Source: Salvator merianae (taxonomy: Eukaryota; Chordata; Lepidosauria; Squamata; Teiidae). Taken from it: DNA of 64,000 nt. The notes below the pieces were generated by a model, which worked only from the letters and a program-made list of their open reading frames with translations, was not told the DNA's origin and did no database searches. The translations under genes and the position numbers were made by a program. Where the stretch lies: contig QVOM02000025.1 of the NCBI GenBank assembly GCA_003586115.2, forward strand, positions 50,505,479 to 50,569,478, given 5' to 3'. Positions 1 to 11,200 of the stretch are shown one piece after another. Every line of letters begins with the position of its first letter. The stretch's first letter is position 1.

Positions 1-394
1 ATGTTCAGTTCAGACCTGTTCAAAAAAGGTTCATATTGAACCAAACCAGTTTAAAACTGAACAAAAAATAGTTTGTGCACACCTCTTGGATGAGAAACAT
101 CACCCTGCAGAGTGCTCTTGGCATGCTAATTAGCAATTCATATGTTAAAAGTTATCAGGAAGCTGTCCTGCAAAAGCCTATTAAATATATCTCTGGATAG
201 CATCACTTAGCTCCTATTCACACTTGGATAATATTACTTGTTCCATAAGTTGTGCTATGAAGCCTTATTCCAACTTCTGTTCATCTGAACCTGTGGTTCT
301 CAACTGTTCTGGTGGAGGTATATCATGGATGGTGGACCAAGTCTTTAGGTATCCCTTAAGATTACTGTAGACCTAGAAGACTAAAGCAAATCAG
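1..394. other. Unassigned AT-rich sequence
   Basis: No open frame, RNA gene or recognisable repeat was found here. The sequence is AT-rich with short homopolymer runs and looks like intergenic or intronic DNA. Confidence 0.5.
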
Positions 395-803
395 TGAGAC
401 TGTTCACACTAATATGCTAGAGAGTGTCTGTACACTCACTAGCACAGGGCATCCACACTCTGTGGCTAGGAGCATCAGCAGATGCTCCCAAACACTACTA
501 GCTGTGGACAGCTAAATCACTGTCCACAGCTTCACTGGAAGTAGCTGCTTCAGGTTCGAATGCTGCGAGGTTGCAGAGCAGCTGCATAGTCACATGCCAT
601 GTCCTCACTTGCCATGGCAGTAGCTATATGTTTCCATGACTACTGTCATGGTGGTTGGGCCAGCATCCACATTGTGAGTACTGGAAACCTGGTGCAGGCT
701 GTTCCAGCCCTTGCAGTGCAGATAACTGCCACACTGCTGGGTCTGTTCCAGTTTAGAATGATAGAATACTACCATTCTAAGCTGTAAAGTTGAACAGATC
801 CTT
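395..803. mobile_element. MITE-like repeat, copy D1
   Basis: A ~0.4 kb repeat that begins with a GAGACTGTTCACACT-like end and finishes with roughly its inverse complement (AAGTTGAACAGATCC). The interior, for example 'TTTCCATGACTACTGTCATGG' shortened to its core CATGACTACTGTCATGG and the GGGTCTGTTCCAGTTTAGAATG block, is shared with 17680-18137 in the same order. It has no coding capacity. The short length, matching inverted ends and multiple copies suggest a non-autonomous DNA transposon. No clean target-site duplication was found, so the superfamily is open. Small open frames here (599-787, 605-814) are chance frames inside the repeat. Confidence 0.6.
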
Positions 804-1854
804 TCTTTTTCCATACTGTATTATAGTGGGATCTAGTAAACATTTTAGCCAAATGTAAATCTAGATGCACTACCCAAAGTATCCTCCATATGTCTCACAG
901 TACCCCGAGAAGAATGTATATCTCTGATTGAAATCCACCGTTCTAAAAACTTCCAAAACTCTCTCAACTTGATCAAACATTTGTTCAGAATAGCTTTTAA
1001 GATCAGCTCACTCCTATTAGGAACTATTTGCATATGTGTGTGCGTGAATTTTCTGAGTTAGTTTATATGAAAGGAAAACTGCTCAACACTTTGCTGATGT
1101 GTCCTCTCATTCTGAAGGTGGATTGAATGTGGATTAAAATTAGGTATAGCTGGACCCTCATTTTCCTTCCTCAAGTGGAGACTTAATTCATTTATTATTC
1201 TCATTGTAAAACTTCCCTACTCGAATAGCAGTGTATTACACCATCTCATTTTCATCTGGAGGACATTAGTTTTCTTTACTTCTCTCACTAATACATAAAA
1301 TCTCTTTCCTTCCTTGATATTATTTCCTTGAAGATATTTATACAGTTTTAAATCCCTTAATCTCTTTTTCTTTAAGCTGTATAAATTAAGTTTCTGGCTC
1401 TTTCATCCTATGTCATATAACCTAATCCTTATATCATTCAGTTCAGTTGTCCAATACAACAGAAACCAAATCATATATATTCCATATAGCCCCAACCTCT
1501 GTATTAAAAGAAAAGAAAATCTCTAGAGGCAGCACTCCTGGCTCTGCATGGCCATCTTCAACTCTTCCAGAGCTGGCTATCTTTCCACGGCATATCTTTG
1601 GACTTTAGATATTATTTTTGCAATTCTCATATATGCATAGCTTTTTTAATATTACATAGAGATTAACACACTTACCTTGTATGCAGGGTGGAGCCCAGTG
1701 AAATGAACACTTCTCTCTGCTGTAGGACAAGGATTGTTTATTGTGTTTTACATTATAAACAGCTGCTTTTCACAGATATCTAGTTGATTACAATGAGGAT
1801 AAGGTTGCATTCATGCACATATTCATTTTTTTAGTGTTTTTTTTTTTTTTAACT
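804..1854. other. Unassigned AT-rich sequence
   Basis: Only short chance frames are present. There is a T-run near 1841-1851 and otherwise no recognisable repeat or RNA gene. Confidence 0.4.
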
Positions 1855-2240
1855 ACCTTTGAGATGGCTTAGATGCACCTTAGTTCACATTTGAGATAGT
1901 TCATGTGCCAGTCTTCCCTCCCCCCCATTCTCATGAACTTTCTAGATGAGAAAAAAGTGGCTTAGAAATGAGATAGGAACACAATGGCCTCATGCGACCA
2001 TCTATAAGATGCTTTTGATCTACTTTTTTTTTTTTTTGGCGGTGTGTGAACACTGTCTTAGAAATAGCTTAAAGATGGTTCTCAGATAGTTTTGTTCACA
2101 TGCCAGTCTGCCCTTCCCCCCTCATGAACAATCTAGGCTAGAAAATGTCAATTAGAGATGGGAACATGAATGATACATGCTACCATTTTTAAGGCATTCT
2201 TGAGCTGCCCTTTTTTTTTCTATGTGTGAACACAGTAGAT
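1855..2240. repeat. Diverged tandem duplication (~190 bp units)
   Basis: Two adjacent diverged units share an order of blocks: GAGATGGCTTA-like, GATAGTT, a 'TGCCAGTCT' plus C-run, 'CTCATGAAC..TCTAG', a GGAACA block, an 'AAG.CAT.CT' block and a T-run followed by GTGTGAACAC. A weaker third relative with 'CTCATGAACATTCTAGACTA' lies near 8690-8760. No coding frame is present. This may be a tandemly duplicated old MITE or SINE, but the family is not recognised. Confidence 0.45.
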
Positions 2241-2734
2241 CAACAATCTATTGCAGTGGTCATCCAGAATATACTTCTATGGGAGTGGGGGAAGGGCAAG
2301 GATCTGCTTGTAAACCTCCATTTGATGTCCAGTTGAGGATCTGATTGTAAACCTCCATTTGATATCCAAACTAGAGTTGGATATACTATGTATGAATCAA
2401 AGGGGATTTCAGAAGATCCAAATGAGGTTTAAAATAAGAGTCACCCCTCCTCTGTTACTCCTATGGTCCTGAGCTATGTTGCAATCCTTCTATGTTGTAA
2501 TTATGAAGAAAAAAATATTACATCCTGATTTTTTTTAAAAAAAGTCCTGGAATTTGTTGGACATTCTAATTTATAAGGTGTGTTTGAAAGATAGCATCAC
2601 AATGGAATTTCTTATCAAGTGCTAAGAAAAGACACATGAAAAAATAATATCAAATAATATGTGTAGTAAAAATAGCTTAGTGCCATGCACAATTGCACAA
2701 TAAAACTAATAGACAATGTTTAAGATAGGCAGCC
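2241..2734. other. Unassigned AT-rich sequence
   Basis: There are two short local repeats around 2301-2360 (two copies of a GATCTG..TGTAAACCTCCATTTGAT block). Nothing else is recognisable. Confidence 0.4.
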
Positions 2735-2738
2735 AGCG

Positions 2739-4063
2739 TGTAACACAGACACTTGAAGCCCTGCCATACAGGAGCAGGAGCACAGACATTCTTACTATAT
2801 ACAAATGGACATGGATCCCATGAAATATAACTATAAGGTTTCAAATAAAGGGAATCTGACCAGAAGCCTGGACCCTGTAGAAACCAGTTTTCCTCTGCTT
2901 ATCTCTTGAATAAGCTAACCTGGCTGCTGAGAGTCAGCTCAGGAAATTATGCATTAATGGTTAACAAAAGATTGGACAAGTGTCTGGCCATCAAAACTAT
3001 TCCATTGTTCATGCCTGCATCTTGAGAACTTCTCATTAAGAATGCAAACAGCACAATTTAAGCTCATCAACCAGTGTAGTTGTCTGTCTATCTCTCTACC
3101 GACCAAACACACATCTTTGCTCAACTAAAAGGAAGTTTGCTCCTTTTTCTACTTGGGAAAAAGAATATAAAAAGTTCAGGTTTTACTATTAGGAAGTTAG
3201 AAGAAGAAACACTGTGGAGCAGTGGAAGAAGAGAACAGAAGAAGAAGAGAGGAAGAAGCGTTATAGAGAAGAAGAATGATAATCTGTCTCAGCCCCATTT
3301 TACCTGGCTGACAGCTGCTTTTACCTCCCTCCTGAAATGGAGAGGGAACAGATTTTTCTAAGGAGCTGCTTGATCTACTGCTTGCTTGCAGTTTCCTTTT
3401 TCCTTTTTGAACTGATTTCACTTAAAGAGGGATTCCATATCTCTCTCCATGCCCCTTGGCAAAAGAGCTGTTTTTTTTTCTAAAGGAGTAAGGGTTGTGG
3501 AGCCACATCCACATCCCATTCCCTGATTTTTCACCCATTTTGCCTGCTAGAGACCTATGCATCTTTTCCCCCAAATCTTCTTTTTGGCGTGATGAAGATT
3601 TACCTGGAGAAGATTACAGAAGGGTGAGATTTACCCCTTTAGTGCTAGGAACCTCTCTAGTCTCCATTGCTACCTTCTTCCAGACTCTCTCTCCCCACCC
3701 TTCTCCCCCTTTTACACACACTAAATAGGTTTCCTTACTTCTGCCAAGCCTTTTTCTTTTCCTTTTCCTTTCTCAAGTGTCTAATTACCTATGCTACCTA
3801 TGAAACTAGCTGATTCTAACAAATTACATTGTTTATTGCTATGTTTTTTTGGATTTCAATATTTTTGCTGGGTTATAATAAAGACGCACCATTCTTTTCA
3901 AGGTTTACCTTCTCTTTATTTGCATTTTCTGTGTCAATTTAACATTATTGAAACCATAACCGAGAAATCGATCCCTAAAAAGATTTAATGCCTGGGCAAA
4001 AACTAATTTCCCCAAAACTACCCAAACCCAGAGCATGGCCTTTAATAGGTGGTTGTTATAACA
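2739..4063 (+). mobile_element. LTR-like repeat, copy 1 (probable solo LTR)
   Basis: This ~1.3 kb repeat is collinear with 47661-48756 (+) and, inverted, with 5831-7184. It opens with TG and closes with CA. It carries a TATA-like AATATAAAAAG box at about 3163-3176 and a polyadenylation signal AATAAA at 3877-3882, in the order expected of an LTR (promoter upstream of poly(A) signal). Flanking 4-bp words AGCG and AGCA (2735-2738, 4064-4067) could be a decayed TSD. No gag or pol frame is attached, so a solo LTR is the simplest reading. Open frames inside it (3080-3361, 3495-3728, 3791-3988, 3988-4194) are not shared as proteins between copies. The family cannot be named from the LTR alone. Confidence 0.6.
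3163..3176 (+). promoter_or_regulatory. TATA-like box in LTR-like copy 1
   Basis: An AATATAAAAAG core lies in a position conserved in copy 2 (minus strand, about 6691-6709) and copy 3 (about 48048-48058). Its place upstream of the shared AATAAA signal fits an LTR promoter. Confidence 0.45.
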
Positions 4064-4111
4064 AGCAATGTCATGGTGTTCCTGTGAATAAAGTTGATGT
4101 TCTGAAATGTC

Positions 4112-4171
4112 CTGCTGCCTCTCTTTCTCTCTCTCTCTCTTTTCTCACTCACTCACTCACTCACACACACA
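4112..4171. repeat. Compound (CT)n/(ACTC)n/(CA)n microsatellite
   Basis: CTCTCT runs are followed by ACTC tetranucleotides and a short CACACA tract, just outside the 3' end of LTR-like copy 1. Confidence 0.9.
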
Positions 4172-5826
4172 CTTGTTCTGTCATAAAGTTCTAAAGCTAA
4201 GATAGCCTAGAATGATACTTATTGGATTCTCCAAGGGTGCTTGCCTATGCTGTTCATGAATGTGGTTGGCTTTCTATAGAGTTGTTTGCAAGACCAAACT
4301 CCTAGGTAAGTCAACCAACTTGACAAAATCAGATGTTCAAATCCATAGGGAATCTCATAAGCAAATGGGTAGGTAGAAGCTCTTAATATGCTCTTTTCGG
4401 CCAGGGACTATCACAGATTAGGAGCTCCTTCAAGAGATTAGTACAGTATCTTGCCAGGCTTGACACTGTGTAATGAAGCTAGTGTGAGGGTCAAGCATTC
4501 TTGAATCTTTAAGTCATTGGCTTTCTACAATATGGATGAGCATCACAGTTTTTGCATTAATATTTCAAGGAGATAACCGCTTCATTTGCTTCACCCACTT
4601 TGGGAGCCCGGGAAGCAACTAGGGGGCAGGGTGAGTAATTGTTCCCAAACCTTTTTGCTCCATGATACCTCCTCTGGGTGCATGGAGGGGAGAAAGAAGT
4701 GACTCTAGGGCAAAAACTTCAGCCCAAATTTTGTGCAGTGACAGGGGACTGTGGCACAGTTGACACAGTATTTGCAGTCCCTCTGCAAGATCCCAGAACA
4801 GTAATCACTGTAGTAAGCCACAGTTTTACCATATCAACATTTCCTTCACTGCTACAGAGCCTCAAACATGTGTCTGACGTTTGGTTATCCCACAGCAGGT
4901 TACACACCTCCCAGACTGAGGTAAGGGGTAATGTGGATGGTGCTTAGCAGTAACAATGTACATAATTGTTTCTTCTTGCTAGTGACTTCCATCTGTGGAT
5001 ATTAGGGATGGAAGCAGCAGCAAATGTTTCCTGTGTTAGAGAAAGCTGTTATTTTGGGCTACACTTTTACAGATTATGACCAGAAGGCCATGCACACAAA
5101 CGATTCTGACAGAATGTACCAATTCTAGATTCTTCTAAACCATTTGCACTGAGATTCCAACTTTCTTAGAGGATCTGTGGGACTTTTTATGCTTCAAAAG
5201 TCTATTGTTTCCAAGGTGAAGAACTGCATTACTTTGCCTTTGGGGACATTAGCAAAGGCAAACAGAGCTTTCTCTCTTTCTGGAAATAACAGCTTCTTAA
5301 TTAATTGCTGCCTTATGTCACACATGGGCAGCCTCCACAAAGAGGCATGATATCAGATCTTGAGGAGGAGCAACACAATTCATGCCCCAGAGGCAGGAGG
5401 GACCACCATCCATCCGCGTGGTGACAGTGGTGAGAAAGGACAGTGGCGACAACATTTAGAGTTGTTTTTTCATGCTGTCCATAAACATTGCCTCTGACAG
5501 CACTTGTTTCTCTGCACTGTGATGGTCTAATAGGTACTGGGTGATCACATCCAGTGTCTTTTTTTGTGACAGGTAGGTCCTGCCACAATGATAAAATTGT
5601 TGAAACTTGTAGGTATATTGGATTACTGTTGGGCCCTGCTGCTGCTGGAATGTGCTGCTGACTGTGAAGGAAGAGAGTGTCCTTTCTGCTTATACTGAAG
5701 GACTCTTAATTTTCTTCTCACATTTTCCATTTTGTGACTCACTGCTTTACCCCACTACTAGGAGTTTCCAGCTACAATCTTCATAGCTATAGGTAAGTAA
5801 TGTATATATCAACAAATATATAGTCA
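4172..5826. other. Unassigned sequence
   Basis: No recognisable gene or repeat family was found. Two moderate frames (4678-4947 + and 5313-5588 -) have no recognisable domain and show no composition shift, so they are treated as chance. Confidence 0.4.
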
Positions 5827-5830
5827 GGGT

Positions 5831-7184
5831 TGTGACAGGCTGTGCTCTGGGCAAAATGTTTTTGTTTTGGGAAGTAGCCACCTCAGGCACTAAACCTTTT
5901 TAGGGACCAATTTATCAGGACAGGTTTTAATAACACTAAATTGGCACACAAAAAGTCCAAACAGAGAGGAGGTAATTCTTGTAAATAATGGTGCATTTTT
6001 ATTAGAACCCAGCAAAAAGACTTGAAATCCAAAGAAATAGTAATAAACAATGTAATTTGTTAGAATTACCTAGTTTCATAGGTAGCATAAGTAGTTGGAC
6101 ACTTGAAAAAGGAAAAGAAAAAGGTTTGACTCCAAACCAAAGTAAGGAGACCCAGCTAGTGTGTGTGTATGGGGGGTAGAAGCTAGCAATGGAGACTACA
6201 AAGGTTCCTAGCACTGAAAGGTAAATCTCACCCATCTGTAGTCTTCTCCAGGTAAATCCATGGCAGAAAGGAAATTTTGGGGGAAAAATGCATAGATCTT
6301 TTGCAGGCAAATGTGTTAAAACGCCGGAGATTGGGAAGTGGAGGAAAATGCTCCACAGCCCTCATTCCTCTAGGGGAAAAAAACACACAGCCCTTTTGCC
6401 AAGGGGCATGGAGAGAGAGATGGAAATCTTCTTCAAGTGAAATCAGCTAAAAAGGAAAATAAAGGAAACTGCAAGCAAGCAGTAGGATCAAGCAGCTTCT
6501 TAGAAAAATCCATTCCCTCTCCATTTCAGGAAGGAGATAAAAGCAGCTCTCAGCCAGGGAAAATGGGACTGAGATAGATTAACATTATTCATCCTTCTTC
6601 TTTTCCTAGTTAATTATGACTTCTTCCTGACTTCTAATGTCTCTTCTTCCTCTTCCTCTTCCTCCTAATAGAAAAACATTCAGGCTGTGAACTTTTATAT
6701 TCTTTTTCCAAGTACCTGAGCAGAGAATGTCTGTTTGGTCACGTAGAGAGATAGACAACTACACTGGTTGATGAGCTTAAATTGTGCTGTTTGCATTCTT
6801 AATGAGAAGTTCTCAAGATGTAGGCTTGAACAATAGGACTAGTTTTGATGGCCTGATACTTGCTCAATTTCTTTGTTAACCATTAATGCATAATTTCCTG
6901 AGCTGACGCAAGCAGCTAGGTTAACTTCTCCAAGACAAAGCAAAACTGTCGCTGTTTTTGCAGATGCAAGTAGAAAAAAATTGGTTTCTACAGGGTCCAG
7001 GATTCTGGTAGTTTTCCTGTATTTGAAACCTTTCTGACAGTTATATTTCATGGAATCCATGTCCATTTGTATATAGTAATAATATTTGTGCTCCTGCTTC
7101 GGCTTCTGTATAGCAGGGCTAATAGCATCTGTGCTCCTGCTTTTGTATGACAGGGCTATGCATCCTGAGTAACTGATGGCTACA
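5831..7184 (-). mobile_element. LTR-like repeat, copy 2, inverted relative to copy 1
   Basis: Read on the minus strand, this copy starts TGTAGCCAT and ends GTCACA. It follows copies 1 and 3 block by block: the 'ATATACAAATGGACATGGAT' block, the CATCAACCAGTGTAGTTG block, a TATA-like AATATAAAAG box (plus-strand 6691-6709), a GGAGAAGACTACAGATGGGT block, and a TTCTAATAAAAATGC poly(A)-signal region. An AGCAGGAGCACAGA block is duplicated near its 5' end. Flanking GGGT (5827-5830) and GGAT (7185-7188) could be a decayed 4-bp TSD. No internal retroviral genes are attached. The 144-codon minus-strand frame at 6839-7273 crosses the repeat edge and is not conserved in the other copies. Confidence 0.6.
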
Positions 7185-8026
7185 GGATTTTTAACTTGAT
7201 CACTAGCTATAGGTGCCATATTTGTTTGAAATCTGAACCGAGTAACATCAGAGATGCCATTTTCAGTGGCCAATCATGATGACTCCATTCAGGCTGTGAA
7301 ATTACACTTTGCAAACATGGAACCTCCAACAGTTATTGTGATTGTAAAGGGCAACATGAGAAGCAGCAGCAGCTGGTGCCTTTTCAAGCAGCTACAGGTG
7401 CCTACATTTGGAGACACTGCCTGTGATCTGTTTAATTTGTTGTTGTTGTTATCTTTGATTCTTCTTTTTTTATTACTATCGAAGAGGTTTGTTATTATTT
7501 TGCTCTACTTTACCCTTTATTGTACTGTATATTAGTATGTATATTATTGTATCTTAAATAAAAGTAAATGAATATTGCATTACATTTTTTCCTTTTTATA
7601 ATCAGTGCATTTTTTATTGTTTATTGTGAATCATCTTGAGCAAGTTATTGAAAAGAAGGTAAATAAATATAACTTTTCAAAAGATGCTAAACCTGGTCAG
7701 CTTGAATTATCAGTTTTGTTTAAAAAGGAAGAATATTTTTATTTAGTATCATGGGGAATAGTGAAATAAAGTACTGCTCATCAAAAATGACATTTTTTGT
7801 CAAGCTCTAGTACTTTCTTCTATAACCTAGCTTCCCCACATAATGCCTTATATGCTTTCAGTTTATTATCCCCCCAAAAAACTTTCTTGACCATGGGCCT
7901 GGCTGACCAGGATGGATGAGAAGCAAAACTTAAAAATATGTAGAATGCACCAACTTAGACACAGATCTATCATTAACATTTTAATAAACTTCACCCACAC
8001 CTCCAATCATGAACATTTTCAGTTTT

Positions 8027-8029
<3 letters not shown>
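7185..8029. other. Unassigned sequence with a LINE/SINE-like tail
   Basis: A GTTGTTGTT run at 7440-7450 and a stretch near 7620-7675 (GTGAATCATCTTGAGCAAG.. followed by AAGGTAAATAAATA) resemble the tail of an old LINE or SINE. No body could be identified. The rest is AT-rich with no gene. Confidence 0.3.

Positions 8030-8061
<32 letters not shown>
8030..8061. repeat. (CA)n microsatellite
   Basis: About 15 CA dinucleotides. Confidence 0.95.
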
Positions 8062-8065
<4 letters not shown>

Positions 8066-9411
8066 TGTATGTCTTTAACTGATGCCCTAGGGCACATTCA
8101 CAAGCATCATGCTACAGATTCTAATGCTATTCAACAGCAACTTAAGATGAAATAAAGTTCAAGTAAACTAAAAAATCATATGTAAAAGGTCCAATAGTGG
8201 AAGGAAAATAACCAGTTTTAAAAATATCTGTGCTCTATACTGCCTCTTTACATTAAGCAAAACATCAATAGACTATAACTGATTGAGGTGAAGAGATCAC
8301 ATCAATTTAGACACAGAAAAAGTCTTCTTTCAGGTCTTTTTGGCAAAACTAATTTTGTTTTTGCTTTTTAAAATAGCTTTGGATAACTTATTTTTCAAGT
8401 TACACAGTTAAAACTGTATTTTTTTTTTCTCATTAGTTATTGACCTAATCACTAAAAATAAGCAAATTGACAGCAAATTGCATTATTGGAAAATTGTGAT
8501 TAACTGAATAAATGAATGCAGCTCTATAGACTGCATCTGGGGAAACCTTGTGTAAGCATGACCACATTTCAACATTATAGCCATAGCTGCCACAACTATA
8601 AAAATGACAGTGGTAAGATCCCAATGGAACCATTATAGCACCATGAATCTAGCACAGATGTTTAGGGTTCACACAACCATGAACAGTCATGGTGAGATCA
8701 CGTGGCTCCCCTGTCCCTCCCTTCTCTCATGAACATTCTAGACTATAGCACAGTGCTGTCAATGCTGCCATTTGTATGGACTTACCTGCTCCATTTTCCA
8801 TTGTGTGCATCAGCTGGCTTTATATTTGGACTATTTCGTGGTACAGTTCCTGTGTTTGAAGAAAATCTCTGACTAACAACATCACAACCAGGGAACAAAA
8901 GTTTCCCAGTCATAATGAACATTCTACTGCCTTGAAAATTTGTACACTTGTAGCACTCTTATTAATGTGATTTAGATGCTACCAGGAGTTCCTTGTGCAG
9001 ACTCTGCCCATTATTATGCAAGTCAGCTTATACTAAGGATACATACACCTGCACTTTATTTCAAGCATTGTGAGGAGGGAGTCATTGCAGGTGTGTGTCT
9101 GCCATTTTTGGAAATCATTCAAATAACTGTTTCCTTGGTCAGCTTCATGGCTGTAGGCAACACTGCATGTTAGACATTTTTATGGCTGTTTGAAACCATC
9201 ACTGTTCCTCTCAACTTAGATTAAGTAGCTACACAGCTGCTGTGTAACAGAGGATCATAAAAGCAGGAAATCCTGCTTTCAAATGAGTACATCCTGTCTT
9301 CTTTCTCAGGGCAGCAGCAGCGGATTTCAGGTGGGGAGAAGGACCCTACCCTAGGTAGAACCCCACTTTATTTTGAGAGTGACTACCAAGACCATCTGAA
9401 GGTGGACAAAA
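8062..9411. other. Unassigned sequence
   Basis: AT-rich DNA. At 8690-8760 there is a weak third relative of the 1855-2240 duplication. No gene is recognised, and the frame at 8976-9173 is chance-length. Confidence 0.4.
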
Positions 9412-9896
9412 TGGGCCTGTTCACACTTAGCAAGTGGAACATTCCAGGTCACTTGCTGGAATGGAACATTTGTACCTCCAAACAGCCCCAGCTGACTGAA
9501 ACTTACTGATGTCCACCTGAAGCTTGCCTGAAGGTCACCAGCTGCAGTCAACAAACCTGTAGTCTCCAAGCTGACTAGTGTGATCAGGTATAGATTGGGA
9601 GTGGTGTGTTTGCACCACTTCCTGGCTTGGAATGGTGATGGGGCAGGGACTGTATGACTGCACCTGCACTGTTTGATGGTTCAAACGCAGGCTGGACTTT
9701 GAGATCTGGACCCTGGTGGCCGTTCCAAGCACAACTACCTAACTAGTGCACTCCCATTCACACTTCTTCCCCAACAGGTTGGCTCGAAGAGCATTCCAGC
9801 ACTGACAAGTGCAAACACTCCTCCCTGTACCCAATCACGACTGACCCGAACCATGCTAGTTAGAACGTTCTATTGCCATAAGTGCAAACAGGCCCA
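9412..9896. mobile_element. MITE-like repeat, copy D4
   Basis: This ~0.48 kb element has good inverted ends: TGGGCCTGTTCACACTTA on the left and its near complement TAAGTGCAAACAGGCCCA on the right. The interior differs from D1 and D2 but contains the GGAACATTCCA-type words seen in the 39281-39725 copy, so it is probably a subfamily. It has no coding capacity. The non-autonomous DNA transposon reading is inferred from the inverted ends. No convincing TSD was found. Confidence 0.55.
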
Positions 9897-10859
9897 ATGT
9901 GTCAATACCCTTGAGTATGCAACATAGTTACTTACGTGCAATATGGACAGGTTCAAAATAGCGGATCATGGTGATTTATCCTGAAGGACTGGTGGAATAG
10001 CAATGAGGTTCTGAAAGCCATGTCTTTCTTTTATATTAACTATTTTAATTCTTTATAAATCAAAAGACAATTTTAAGGCCCATCTTACTACTATGAATGT
10101 TATGATGCACAAAGCACCACTGATAATAAGGTCCACCTACAAAGACTATTCATAGAATTAATTATTGGGTCTCCATTTACCTTAGGAGCAGTTTCTATGT
10201 GATTTTCTTTGGGGAGGCACCATGATTATAGTTCAATAAAGAATCCTTCACATCTCCATTTTTGAGTGCATAAGTATTGTTTCAAACAGTCATCTGAGGT
10301 GCTTTTGGAGAGGGCAGAAAATCATTCCCTGCAAACACCTCAGATTGCAATCACACCCACACGAGGGCACAGTCACCGAGATGAACTGTTACCTACCAAA
10401 GCATGTGAAGACACTTTATCAGGGCTTCCTCACAAGTAAAGGAAGAAGTGGTCAACAAGTCACTTTGTAGCTGGGAAACAGCATACGTACAATGTTTAAA
10501 AAATTACTGTCTGATCTAAGATTTGTTGAATTCATGAAAAGATACAGGGGAAGGAAGGAGAATGACACTTGTGGTATGCTAATCAGTTTCATTATGAGGT
10601 ATTAGCTAAAGCTGTATAGATTGGAAGATAATACTCAAAGGTTCATTCAAAAAAAAAAGGAAAAAAATGCCTTTGTAGCTTATACACAGGTTAACTAAAC
10701 AGTTGAAAGAAAAATGAATCTTTTAAAAGTTCAAGACTATTCTAGCAGAAAAAAATACATTCTTGCTAGTGAGGATATATTCTACAAAGATATCTGGTAA
10801 CATTGTAAAAATTAAAGGTGGAACAGAGAATTGTGAAGCAGGGAGCAGAGTCTGAAGCC
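9897..10859. other. Unassigned sequence
   Basis: No gene or recognisable repeat was found. Confidence 0.4.
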
Positions 10860-11200
10860 AGATCTTCACTTACACAGTGAGATGGCTTGTTACAAGGTCT
10901 GTGGAATAAGTGTCTGCAGTCACCACTGAAAAAGACATTTCCTCCATCTCTGCTTCCAAATGATGAGATGCCTGTTCAGCAGCAGATGAAATCATTTCTA
11001 TTCAGGGTGCAAAATGTACCATGGAACAATGGTATGTTCATCATTGATTGTGTCCAGAAATGGGCCAGCACTGCAAACAGGGACATTGTGGTGGCAGGTG
11101 TCTCAGTTAGTAAGTGGAGTCCCTCCTGAGATAGCAGTTCTCACTGCTGCCCTTTCTGTGGTTTATGGACAGGAAGAGGGATATAAACCTCTATGAAAGC
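10860..11200 (+). pseudogene. Possible LINE ORF2 C-terminal remnant (L2/Rex1-like pattern)
   Basis: A plus-strand reading contains LWNKCL followed about 20 residues later by MKSFLFR. This resembles the 'LWN-x-LP ... F-x(3)-LK-x2-LF' ending seen in C-termini of several L2/Rex1/CR1-group LINEs. A GAGGGATATAAACC block follows, like the purine-rich tail of such elements. The match is short, the frame is only 80 codons, and no reverse-transcriptase motif is present. A chance resemblance is quite possible. Confidence 0.25.

Noticed and set aside
6839..7273. 144-codon minus-strand frame as a gene
   Set aside because: It crosses the boundary of LTR-like copy 2 and is not preserved in the other copies.
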